Shown here: positions 33,628 through 41,378 of the stretch, piece by piece | Layout of the letters: the number at the start of each line of letters is the position of its first letter | Position numbering within the stretch: the stretch's first letter is position 1 | Origin: Actinomycetes bacterium | GTDB lineage: Bacteria; Actinomycetota; Actinomycetes; Mycobacteriales; Mycobacteriaceae | NCBI GenBank assembly: GCA_023432405.1 | Contig: JAEYUQ010000009.1 | Coordinates: forward strand, 1 to 41,938 | Length of the DNA: 41,938 nucleotides | Direction: 5' to 3' | Translations under genes and position numbers: made by a program | Notes under the pieces: model-generated | Told to the model about the DNA's origin: nothing | Databases searched by the model: none | What the model saw: only the letters and a program-made list of their open reading frames with translations

Positions 33628-33657
33628 AAAAATCACCCACGAGTGCCCCGAGGTGGG
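33628..33657 (-). terminator. Terminator after the DUF3592 gene
   Basis: On the minus strand CCCAC (33657-33653) pairs with GTGGG (33640-33636) around a G+C-rich loop, followed by TGA and five T (33632-33628). It begins one base after the stop codon, closing the menD-DUF3592 unit. Confidence 0.6.
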
Positions 33658-33658
33658 G

Positions 33659-34084
33659 TCAATCCCCACGGGTTGTACGCCCGATACTCCACCATCCCAC
33701 CGCGAAGATGAGCGTGATAACCACCCCGGAACTGAGTGCAGGGATCAAGGAAAGCGTCCAAGTTCTGCCTTCCACCTTCACCAGATCTGGATTATCGCGC
33801 GAGTAGACCACCCACACTCTCTGACCTACACCTAACCCAGTGGGGTAGAGCACACCACGGTAAGGGATGTGTACCTTACCTGCGTCATCTTGATACGTGA
33901 CAATAGTGCGCAGAATAGAAACAGAGTTCACCTCTGCTAAAGCCCTCCCAGGGTTCTGGGAGATTGTGTGGTCATTGATGGCAGCGCCACCCACTATGCC
34001 CACACAGCCCAGGATGGCAAAGAGATAAATCGCCCCGAGAAACTGGCGCAGGCGATGGTAGATGCGTTGTTTACTGATTCTCAC
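33659..34084 (-). CDS. DUF3592 two-helix membrane protein
   Basis: A 141-residue membrane protein of the DUF3592 type. One membrane segment lies at about 14-36 (FLGAIYLFAILGCVGIVGGA) and another at about 112-132 (LIPALSSGVVITLIFAVGWW); between them is a beta-rich loop with YPTGLGVGQRVWVVYSRDNP, the family hallmark. The GTG start overlaps the menD stop by four bases (GTGA), so translation is coupled. Position matches Rv0556 in M. tuberculosis. Its function is unknown; constant linkage to menD suggests a membrane or quinone-related role. Confidence 0.85.
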   Translation of the reverse strand: MRISKQRIYHRLRQFLGAIYLFAILGCVGIVGGAAINDHTISQNPGRALAEVNSVSILRTIVTYQDDAGKVHIPYRGVLYPTGLGVGQRVWVVYSRDNPDLVKVEGRTWTLSLIPALSSGVVITLIFAVGWWSIGRTTRGD

Positions 34085-35790
34085 AGCGTAACTTTCGTGG
34101 CGAAGTCTGCGTGTAGCTTCCTGAGATGCTCGCGCGAGGTATGGGCCTCAATCACCGTCACACCGTGGTTAGTGGGAGTGAGTTCCACAAGAAGATCCAG
34201 AAGCTCCTGAGTAGAGGACACGCTGCGATAGTCAACCGAATAGGCAGCACACAGATGAGCCAGAGAGACGTCGTCATGGGGAGTGCCGAAGCCGCGTTCA
34301 AAACTCTCGCGCCAGTGGGGAGCACCCATTTCGAGGGTTTCAAAAATCCCACCGCCGTTATCATTGGCCACCACGATGGTGAGGTTTTCGGGTCTGGGTT
34401 GGTTCGGGCCGATGAACAGACCGGGGGCGTCGTGAAGGAAAGTGACGTCCCCAAGGAGCGCAACCGTGCGAGGGGCACTGGGAGCAGTAGGATCCTCCGT
34501 TTGAGTGGCCAGGGCAACGCCGATAGCTTGGGAGACGCTGCCATCAATTCCGGCGGTGCCACGCGGAGAATACGCTCGAACCCCTGGGAACGGCATACCA
34601 GCCCATGCGAGATCCCGGATGGGGTTGGAGGCCCCAATGAAAATCACATCACCATCACCAAGGGTGTCTGCCACGGCGGCAGCAACGTGAAGTCCCGTGA
34701 AGCCGTAGTCCTGGGAGGCCAGAATGTCACGGACAGCATCCGCTGCCAAGGTTCCTGCGGCGTCACAGGTGTTCAGCCACTGCTGGGTGGGTTGCCCAGA
34801 CACTGCCACCCGAGTTCCGCGCTGGGCAGCATTGCCGGTGGGATCTGTGAACTGCGGAGTACGGGACAAGACAGTGAGATGAATGTCCGGGTCAGCCATG
34901 ATATTCAAGACCGGACGGTGGAGAGTGGGGTGGCCTACCACCACAATCTGATCCGGCTTCATGCGTGCGGAGTATTCACCGTGAGAGATCTCTGAATGAG
35001 AGAAGACAGCAGCCGCACCGGGGTGTACGGGATGGTATGGCGCAGGAGCAGTAGGTTCTGCAATGGTGGGAACGTCCTCCAAACCGGGAACCTCCCAGGC
35101 CTCATCACCGGCAATCACTAGTGTGTTGAGGGAAAGGTCCAAAGGCACTTCACCGTGATCCACCCAGTGCTGAGATACGGCTGGCCGGGTGCGCCGGAGC
35201 GATACTGCAGACGAGGCGGGGGTGGAGGGAGTGTCCGAAACCAGGGGCACTTCTGCAACCAGGGGAGTGCCTGGAACCAGGGGCGTGTCCGAAACCGAGG
35301 GCGCCTCTGGAACGAGAGGCGTGTCAAAGGCTACGTTGAGATGAAGCTGCTGTTCTTTGGTAAAAAGCTCCGAAATCTCGGTCACATCCTCTAGGGACTC
35401 AATCTGATGCGTGGGAGTAACCGTAGCGAAAAGACCTTGTTGCTCAATGGTCTGACTTGCCCCAGTTCCCACCAGGCGGCGAGGACGATCCGCACTAATT
35501 ACCGCAAAAGGAACATGGGAATGTGCAGCCTCAATCATGGCAGGGAGAGTGTTAGCCACAGCTGTGCCGGAGGTCATCACCACACCGACAGGACGCCGCT
35601 GTACCCGCGCCATTCCAAGGGCAAGAAACGCTGCCGAACGTTCATCAATGCGAGTGTGGACCCGAATATCGGCACGCCCAAGCAGGGCCAGAGCTAAGGG
35701 AGAGGTGCGTGACCCCGGACACAGAACGACGTCGTTAAGGACAGATGCCAGCTGATCTGCAACCTCTCTGGCTAGGTCAAAAGACTGCAT
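34081..35790 (-). CDS. menD: SEPHCHC synthase MenD
   Basis: MenD is the thiamine-diphosphate enzyme joining 2-oxoglutarate and isochorismate in menaquinone synthesis. The 569-residue protein begins MQSFDLAREVADQLASVLND followed by VVLCPGSRTSPLA; the cofactor domain has FIGASNPIRDLAW and NDNGGGIFETLEMG. The start at 35790 fits MenD N termini and lies ten bases after the stop of the upstream gene; the longer frame to 35847 would overlap it. Residues of about 155-190 are an unusual insert of six 6-residue repeats (PLVPGT-like) in a surface linker. Overlaps the DUF3592 gene by four bases. Confidence 0.95.
   Translation of the reverse strand: MQSFDLAREVADQLASVLNDVVLCPGSRTSPLALALLGRADIRVHTRIDERSAAFLALGMARVQRRPVGVVMTSGTAVANTLPAMIEAAHSHVPFAVISADRPRRLVGTGASQTIEQQGLFATVTPTHQIESLEDVTEISELFTKEQQLHLNVAFDTPLVPEAPSVSDTPLVPGTPLVAEVPLVSDTPSTPASSAVSLRRTRPAVSQHWVDHGEVPLDLSLNTLVIAGDEAWEVPGLEDVPTIAEPTAPAPYHPVHPGAAAVFSHSEISHGEYSARMKPDQIVVVGHPTLHRPVLNIMADPDIHLTVLSRTPQFTDPTGNAAQRGTRVAVSGQPTQQWLNTCDAAGTLAADAVRDILASQDYGFTGLHVAAAVADTLGDGDVIFIGASNPIRDLAWAGMPFPGVRAYSPRGTAGIDGSVSQAIGVALATQTEDPTAPSAPRTVALLGDVTFLHDAPGLFIGPNQPRPENLTIVVANDNGGGIFETLEMGAPHWRESFERGFGTPHDDVSLAHLCAAYSVDYRSVSSTQELLDLLVELTPTNHGVTVIEAHTSREHLRKLHADFATKVTL
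35231..35325 (-). repeat. 18-bp in-frame repeat insert in menD
   Basis: Degenerate units of 18 bases encode PLVPEA, PSVSDT, PLVPGT, PLVAEV, PLVSDT and PSTPAS in succession. Shared AACCAGGGG and GTCCGAAACC blocks show the repeat at DNA level. Confidence 0.75.
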
Positions 35791-35800
35791 GGAGCCAATT

Positions 35801-37801
35801 CTAACCAGCGGCTTGGTAGAACGGATCTCCTTGATCTGCGCTGACATCTGGCGAGCTCATGAGACTTTGAGCCTTCTGAATGTCCAAATTGGAGCCTGGA
35901 GCGGAGGATTCTGGAGGAACTGCCGCACCGGCAGGGGGAACACTAGACTCCTGAGGCGCTGCTGGGGCGTAGGCGGCCGGGGCAAGAGCAGCCGAAGCCG
36001 CAGCAGAAAGAGTGCCCGGGACGATAGTGCCGGAGGCGGCATCAACGTCCGCTCCAGACGCCAGGACGGCGTTATGCGCCGGAGCAGCGTCAGCGGGTGC
36101 TGCTGCAGCAGCACGAGTGGCCGTGCTGGGGCGAGAGACCGTGGAGGAGGGAGTTTTGATAATGGTGACAGATTGGGTGACCGTCTCTGGGGCGGGAGTT
36201 CCGTTTTCCACAGCTCCACGCCAGGCGATAAGTAGAGCAATGACACCAAAAATCGCTACTACCAGAAGGCCCGCAAGGAACCACGTAATCCATAAACCTG
36301 ATACCGGGGTAGGGGTAGAGGCTGGAGCAGCGGGCTGGTCTGGGCGCTCGAAGGGTTTACCTTTCTGCCCTTCATACCCCGGAAGCTGAGCCGGTGCGGG
36401 GTACACCTCGGCGCGTTTGGGCTGCGATTGTGCAGCAGCTTGTGAAACTGCTGCAGGTACTTCAGCAGTTTGAGCCGCGGCACGCGACCGAGGCGACGGC
36501 CGCTGAGATACGCCGGTTTGTTGTGCAGGCTTGTATGCGGGTTGCTGTCCCGCCTGCTTCGGGGGCTGTTGCACGGATTGCTGGACACCGGCCTGCTGGC
36601 CCGGTTGCTGTGCGGACTGCTGGACTCCGGCTTGCTGGCCCGGTTGCTGTGCGGATTGCTGAACTCCGGCTTGGTGGACAGGCCGCTGCACACCGTAAGA
36701 AGCAAGGGCTTCTCGCTGAGATTTCGCAATACTTGCAGCTACCGTAGCCGCCATCGAGGCATCGCCAGCCTTCGGATTCTTGGCAGAGGGAGAACCAGAC
36801 GCTGACTGACCAGCAGAAGCCTGGACCGACGTTTGAGCAGGCACATGACTGGAGGCTTGAGGTACCTGGGTTTCCTGCTTGACAGCCGGGGCAAGGTTTG
36901 GTTGATATACCCGATCGGACTGATACACACGGTCCCGCTGATCTGCTGACTCTTGCTGGTGAGCGCTATGTGGCTCCGAAATCTGAGCCGCCGCCCCCAC
37001 AGTAACCCCCGCACCCGATTGAGAACCACCGGCTTTCAATGTGACATCGGAAAGGTTGAGGTGTGCGCCGTTCACAGGCTGATGATTCTCAGCCTGTGTG
37101 GATAATTGCTTCTCATCTGGCTGAGCAGTTGGAGGAACAGGTGTTGTAGGAAGAATTGGCCGATATGGCAAAGAACGCCCAGGCTGCGGCCGTAACGCAG
37201 AACCTACACCACCGCTCTGTGGGGAATTTTCCTGCGAGTCCTGTGCAGAATCGTTGCCGTCACTACCTATCGCCGTGGTTTCACTTGGCGACGCCCCTAC
37301 CCCACTGTCCAACGCACTAACAGCACCGTCCGGCACCCCCGCCCCACTATTCGACGCCCCTGACTCACTGCCCGACACACTAACAGCACCGTCCGGCGCA
37401 CTAACAGCACTGTCCGGCACCCCCGCAGACTTTTCTACCGCTTGTGTAACACTGGTGGGCACTGCCATAAGTGCTGAGGTGTCCAACAAACTGAGATGTC
37501 TCACATTAGGAAACACGGTGGTACTGGAATCCTCTCCAGAACCCGGGTGCATCAAGCTTTCTGGAATTACCGAGGAGTCCACCACGCCGCCCGATGAACC
37601 ACTGCTCTTCTGAGACTTCTTAGTCTCCTGAGAGTCTGAGGAATCTTGCCCCTGCCCCAAGGTCCTCATAATCGCCCCCACTAATCCCTTGTGCTGACTA
37701 TTCCCCGTAGGCTCTTCGGCGCCAGGAGTACCTTCCGCCTGGGTAGACGGTGTCTGAGCATCAGTTCCGTGGGCTTTTTCAAGGTGCTGATCCGACTCCA
37801 C
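35801..37801 (-). CDS. Low-complexity single-pass membrane protein (666 aa)
   Basis: A 666-residue protein of unknown function. The first 500 residues are disordered, rich in Ser, Gly, Gln and Pro, with GAVSxxGS-type repeats near 125-170 and a Gln-rich block near 375-430 built from a 13-residue unit (QQSAQQPGQQAGV). One membrane segment lies at about 503-528 (WFLAGLLVVAIFGVIALLIAW), then an extracytoplasmic Ala/Ser/Thr-rich tail beginning VTQSVTIIKTPSSTV. No signal peptide, so the N terminus is cytoplasmic. The GTG start at 37801 has AAAGGGG six bases upstream. It lies ten bases upstream of menD and shares architecture with the next gene upstream. Confidence 0.7.
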   Translation of the reverse strand: MESDQHLEKAHGTDAQTPSTQAEGTPGAEEPTGNSQHKGLVGAIMRTLGQGQDSSDSQETKKSQKSSGSSGGVVDSSVIPESLMHPGSGEDSSTTVFPNVRHLSLLDTSALMAVPTSVTQAVEKSAGVPDSAVSAPDGAVSVSGSESGASNSGAGVPDGAVSALDSGVGASPSETTAIGSDGNDSAQDSQENSPQSGGVGSALRPQPGRSLPYRPILPTTPVPPTAQPDEKQLSTQAENHQPVNGAHLNLSDVTLKAGGSQSGAGVTVGAAAQISEPHSAHQQESADQRDRVYQSDRVYQPNLAPAVKQETQVPQASSHVPAQTSVQASAGQSASGSPSAKNPKAGDASMAATVAASIAKSQREALASYGVQRPVHQAGVQQSAQQPGQQAGVQQSAQQPGQQAGVQQSVQQPPKQAGQQPAYKPAQQTGVSQRPSPRSRAAAQTAEVPAAVSQAAAQSQPKRAEVYPAPAQLPGYEGQKGKPFERPDQPAAPASTPTPVSGLWITWFLAGLLVVAIFGVIALLIAWRGAVENGTPAPETVTQSVTIIKTPSSTVSRPSTATRAAAAAPADAAPAHNAVLASGADVDAASGTIVPGTLSAAASAALAPAAYAPAAPQESSVPPAGAAVPPESSAPGSNLDIQKAQSLMSSPDVSADQGDPFYQAAG
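36556..36672 (-). repeat. 39-bp tandem repeats in the 666-aa gene
   Basis: Units 36595-36633 and 36634-36672 differ at two positions; a third, more diverged copy occupies 36556-36594. They encode the Gln-rich 13-residue repeat. Confidence 0.88.
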
Positions 37802-37966
37802 AGCATACCCCTTTCCCGTATGTCACAATAGCAACATTAGTCACATTTGTAACACACTATAGCGGGAACGGAATCATGCGATAGTACAAACACTCCTGCA
37901 CACAGGAAATTTTCTTACTTCTGCAAGATTGACCAGCTTCTCCAAGAAAGACCAGCACATTCACAC

Positions 37967-39019
37967 CTAGAAAGGAAGCTGGTTCAGGAGATCTTCGCCC
38001 AGGCCGGCAATCTCATCACCAAGACCACCCCCCGCTTCTGGAGCCGCATTCCCAGCACCACCGGCTCCTGTACCAGCAACGTCCCCAGTACCTCCAACGC
38101 CACCTCCAAAAACATCCCCAGCACCAGCATCACCACCTACATCTGTGCCAGTATCCAAGGAGGGGTCCGAAGAATCCGAGCCACCAAAAATATCTTCCAA
38201 GAGTCCTTGGCCTGGGATAGCCGTTTTTGTGGTTTCCCGGACGGAGGTTCGCGTACTGGTGACGGTCACAGTTTCCTGAGGCTGTGTACTCTCCTGGGCA
38301 GATGAGCGCCAGAGCAGAAAGAATAGGCAGGCTAAAAGCGCTGCCACAATAAACAACGCACCCAAAATTTTCACCCACAGGGAACTGCCACTACTCACCA
38401 CGGGAACTGCGCGACGATACCTAGCAGATTGGCCGTGGCCACCGCGTCCATATCCTCGGGGTTCGTAGTTATCAGCCCCATAGACATCCGACTCATAGGC
38501 ATCATCCCCATACCCATCAAGGTCGTAGTCATCTGCACCATAGGCCCTACGGTCATACTGTTCCCGCCGGTAGCGTTCACGCTCGTAAAAAGCCTGTTCC
38601 CGCTCAGCGCGCTCCAGGGCCGCCTGTTCCTCGGGCGTCGGAATGTATTGCTGAGGGACGTCCTTCCGCAACCTCCCCTCAAAGGATCTACCCTCCCGCG
38701 ACCTACCTACACCAGATAGACCCGCACCAGACCTTCCCGCGCGAGACCGACCCCCCTTAGAAATCCCTGCCGGATACGTATCTTCCTCTGCGTCACCCTC
38801 ACCGAGGATGACAGTCTCATCTGCACCAAGAATGACAGTCTCCTCAGCGCCCTCAGACACTGCGCCCCCAGACACTGCGCTCCCACGCTCGGCGCCACGC
38901 CGCATCTCACCGGGCTGTACCCCGCCACGCCGCATCTCACCAGGCTGTGCGCTCCCCCACTGCGCTCCATCACGCTCACCACCATCTCGGCGTGCGCCGT
39001 CGTGTTTACCATCAGTCAT
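37967..39019 (-). CDS. Charged single-pass membrane protein (350 aa)
   Basis: A 350-residue protein of unknown function with the same plan as its downstream neighbour: a disordered, cytoplasmic N-terminal half, one membrane segment at about 213-237 (VKILGALFIVAALLACLFFLL), and an extracytoplasmic tail with TQPQETVTVTSTRTSVRET and a Gly-rich end. The N-terminal half contains a duplicated QPGEMRRG and a duplicated ETVILG (residues about 57-75), then an Arg/Tyr/Asp-rich segment. The ATG at 39019 overlaps the menC stop as ATGA and has GGAGGAA upstream, so translation is coupled to menC. ETVIL resembles phosphothreonine sites read by FHA domains; that is speculation. Confidence 0.7.
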   Translation of the reverse strand: MTDGKHDGARRDGGERDGAQWGSAQPGEMRRGGVQPGEMRRGAERGSAVSGGAVSEGAEETVILGADETVILGEGDAEEDTYPAGISKGGRSRAGRSGAGLSGVGRSREGRSFEGRLRKDVPQQYIPTPEEQAALERAEREQAFYERERYRREQYDRRAYGADDYDLDGYGDDAYESDVYGADNYEPRGYGRGGHGQSARYRRAVPVVSSGSSLWVKILGALFIVAALLACLFFLLWRSSAQESTQPQETVTVTSTRTSVRETTKTAIPGQGLLEDIFGGSDSSDPSLDTGTDVGGDAGAGDVFGGGVGGTGDVAGTGAGGAGNAAPEAGGGLGDEIAGLGEDLLNQLPF

Positions 39020-39993
39020 GACTGTTCCTCCTGCAGCACATCCCAGCACTCCTTCACGCGATTAAACCACCAGTCCCGCCGGGACGTCGGCGCGGCTAGA
39101 GCTTCCAGACGCGCGGGGTCTGGAGACACCGGCTTAACGTCCAGACAGCCCTCCATAATCCTGCGAGGCTCTGCCACATCTTCCAAAAAAAGAGCACCCG
39201 TAGCAAGACCTGCAGCCCGTGGAGCTGGAAGCAGCGCGGCAGCCACCAAACCAGCATTCATTCCCACCGCCGTATCCAACGCGGAGGCAATAGTTACTCC
39301 CATACCGTGTTGCTGACAATACTGCGCAATCTCCAGGGTGCGCCTTACTCCTCCCAGAGGTGCCACCTTGACGACGCCCACGTTCGCGGCCTGGGCGTCC
39401 ACCACACGGTAGGGGTCTTCCGCCTTGCGGATGGACTCATCTGCTGCCACGGGAGTTGCTATCAGACGTCGAAGCTGCGCAAGTTCTTCCACACTCTTGC
39501 ACGGCTGCTCCATATACTCCAGTTCCCCTAAAACACGAGCTGCTTCCACTGCTTGAGGAACAGTCCAGCCTCGGTTGGCATCTACCCTGATACGCGCCTG
39601 AGGCAGTTCAGCACGCACCGCCTCCACACGGGCAACATCCTCCGCTAAAGTCTGACCGGCTTCTGCCACCTTCACCTTCACCGTCTGACAGCCAGGATAG
39701 CGAGCCAGAATCTCTGGCACCTGGTCTGCGGGAACAGCTGGAACCGTGGCATTGACAGGCACTCGGGTATGGCGAGGCGTCGGTAAGCCATGAAAAGCCA
39801 CTTCCAGGGCTGAGGCCAACCAGTGCGCAGCCTCCGGGGGCTTGTACTCCAGGAAGGGAGCAAACTCACCCCAGCCAGCGGGACCGTCGATAAGGAGAGC
39901 CTCTCGGGTGGTAATGCCACGAAATCTAACCCGCAAAGGCAGACTGACCACATGGGCTCGGGAGAGAATTGCGTCCAGGTTCATAAACCCCAT
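39016..39993 (-). CDS. menC: o-Succinylbenzoate synthase MenC
   Basis: MenC dehydrates SHCHC to o-succinylbenzoate in the menaquinone pathway. The 325-residue enolase-superfamily protein shows LPLRVRFRGITTREALLIDG and WGEFAPFLEY near the start, the catalytic lysine pair in TVKVKVAEAGQ, metal ligands in RVDANRGW, EYMEQPC and VAADESIRKAEDP, and the second lysine in VVKVAPLGG. The ATG at 39993 or 39984 could be the start; neither has a good ribosome site. It is divergent from menB with only 13 bases between the start codons, and coupled to the downstream membrane protein. Confidence 0.95.
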   Translation of the reverse strand: MGFMNLDAILSRAHVVSLPLRVRFRGITTREALLIDGPAGWGEFAPFLEYKPPEAAHWLASALEVAFHGLPTPRHTRVPVNATVPAVPADQVPEILARYPGCQTVKVKVAEAGQTLAEDVARVEAVRAELPQARIRVDANRGWTVPQAVEAARVLGELEYMEQPCKSVEELAQLRRLIATPVAADESIRKAEDPYRVVDAQAANVGVVKVAPLGGVRRTLEIAQYCQQHGMGVTIASALDTAVGMNAGLVAAALLPAPRAAGLATGALFLEDVAEPRRIMEGCLDVKPVSPDPARLEALAAPTSRRDWWFNRVKECWDVLQEEQS

Positions 39994-40006
39994 TTAAGCT
40001 GAAGCC

Positions 40007-40987
40007 ATGACTCAAGCGAAGAATTATGACCACCAGTACAGCACCGAGCAACCCTTTGACTCCTCGCAGTGGAAGGCGGTCCCCGGATTTGAGAACCTCA
40101 CTGACATCACCTACCACCGGCACGTGGGGGAATCCCGCGCGGATGGGATAGTGCGGATTGCCTTTGACCGCCCCGAGGTGCGCAACGCTTTCCGCCCGCA
40201 CACCGTGGATGAGCTGTATAGGGCGTTGGATCATGCTCGCCGTAGCCCGGATGTGGGAGTTGTGCTCCTCACTGGAAACGGCCCTTCACACAAGGACGGC
40301 GGGTGGGCGTTTTGCTCTGGTGGGGATCAGCGGATTCGGGGACGCTCCGGGTATCAGTACGCCACCTCCCATGACCATGACGACGCCGCTGCAACAGCTG
40401 AGAGTGTTGATGCCGCGCGCACTGCAGTGGAGGGTGGACGCCTGCACATTTTGGAGGTGCAGCGCCTGATTAGAACCATGCCAAAAATTGTGATTGCGGT
40501 GGTTAATGGTTGGGCGGCCGGAGGTGGACATTCTCTGCACGTGGTATGCGATTTGACGGTGGCATCCAGACAGGAGGCGCGGTTCAAGCAGACGGACGCG
40601 GATGTGGGCTCTTTTGACGCCGGATATGGATCTGCCTATCTGGCAAAGATGGTGGGGCAGAAGTTTGCGCGGGAAATTTTCTTCCTGGGCAGAACATACG
40701 ACGCCGAAACCATGCAGCGTATGGGCGCGGTGAACGTGGTGGCAGATCATGGGGATCTGGAAGAAGAAGCCATAGCAATGGCGCGAGAAATCAACGGAAA
40801 ATCCCCTACAGCACAGCGGATGCTGAAGTTTGCCTTTAACCTCACCGACGACGGCCTTATGGGACAGCAGGTGTTTGCCGGTGAGGCCACGCGCCTGGCG
40901 TATATGACCGATGAAGCGGTGGAGGGCAAGAACGCCTTTTTGGAGAAGCGCCCTCCCCAGTGGGGAAATTTCCCGTTCTACTACTGA
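40007..40987 (+). CDS. menB: 1,4-Dihydroxy-2-naphthoyl-CoA synthase MenB
   Basis: MenB is the crotonase-fold enzyme that closes the naphthoquinone ring from o-succinylbenzoyl-CoA. The 326-residue protein shows RPEVRNAFRPHTVDELYRAL, the oxyanion and substrate loop FCSGGDQRIRGRSGYQYA, NGWAAGGGHSLHVVCDLT and FKQTDADVGSFDAGYGSAYL, and the C-terminal KRPPQW. An insert of about 15 residues after GYQYA lengthens it relative to relatives. TAAGCT six bases before the ATG would suit a leaderless transcript. Two adjacent stop codons end the gene inside an 18-bp duplication. Confidence 0.97.
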   Translation: MTQAKNYDHQYSTEQPFDSSQWKAVPGFENLTDITYHRHVGESRADGIVRIAFDRPEVRNAFRPHTVDELYRALDHARRSPDVGVVLLTGNGPSHKDGGWAFCSGGDQRIRGRSGYQYATSHDHDDAAATAESVDAARTAVEGGRLHILEVQRLIRTMPKIVIAVVNGWAAGGGHSLHVVCDLTVASRQEARFKQTDADVGSFDAGYGSAYLAKMVGQKFAREIFFLGRTYDAETMQRMGAVNVVADHGDLEEEAIAMAREINGKSPTAQRMLKFAFNLTDDGLMGQQVFAGEATRLAYMTDEAVEGKNAFLEKRPPQWGNFPFYY

Positions 40988-41014
40988 TAGCGGTTCTGCT
41001 ACTGATAACGGTTC
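40976..41014 (+). repeat. 18-bp tandem duplication carrying the menB stop codons
   Basis: Units 40976-40993 and 40994-41011 match at 16 of 18 positions, and a third begins at 41012. Each unit holds a double stop (TGA TAG, then TGA TAA). The true menB stop is at 40985-40987, so the repeat includes the last three codons of the gene. Confidence 0.85.
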
Positions 41015-41032
41015 AGAAGGGCGACCTGAGAG

Positions 41033-41106
41033 TTAAGGGGGAGAGTACCTGGGGATTAGGGGAGCCAAGGGGATTAAAGGTGGCCTGGGAGGCTAGGGAA
41101 ACCCTA
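41033..41106 (-). repeat. Degenerate repeats between menB and hypC
   Basis: Pieces of the form TTAAGGGG, TTAGGGGA, TTAAAGG and CTAGGG recur at 41033, 41056, 41074 and 41093 on the plus strand, with ACCTGGGG/GCCTGGGA between them. On the minus strand the array begins at the hypC stop TAG (41106-41104). Units are diverged. Confidence 0.45.
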
Positions 41107-41358
41107 GGCGCGCTGACTAGATTCTAGTTTGTCCAGCACGCTGTAATCCTCAATGGTACTGAGGGACTCTAACGCCTCAGACTCCTCCAACACAGACATT
41201 GCCCAGCCGTTTTGAATGAGCACCCAATCCCCCACCTGGGCCTCTGGCACATACGCCAGACAGCAACTGCGCCGTGTTCCAGCCACGTCAATGTCAGCCA
41301 CGGCCAAAACGTCCTCACCGTGAATATCCAGGATACGAGCAGGAACTCCAACACACAT
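41104..41358 (-). CDS. hypC: Hydrogenase maturation chaperone HypC
   Basis: HypC carries the Fe(CN)2CO precursor with HypD and delivers it to the [NiFe] hydrogenase large subunit. The 84-residue product begins MCVGVPARILDI, the family signature in which Cys2 is the functional ligand, and continues with a small beta-barrel (VADIDVAGTRRSCCLAYVPE; VGDWVLIQNGWAMSVL). It lies 20 bases after the hydrogenase large-subunit stop on the same strand, so it likely belongs to a hydrogenase operon that continues beyond the right edge. Its stop codon borders a degenerate repeat. Confidence 0.94.
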   Translation of the reverse strand: MCVGVPARILDIHGEDVLAVADIDVAGTRRSCCLAYVPEAQVGDWVLIQNGWAMSVLEESEALESLSTIEDYSVLDKLESSQRA

Positions 41359-41378
41359 AGCTTCTATTGTGACCTTTC

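Noticed and set aside
34126..34995. A 289-codon plus-strand ORF
   Set aside because: Antisense to the conserved cofactor domain of menD and without recognisable motifs.
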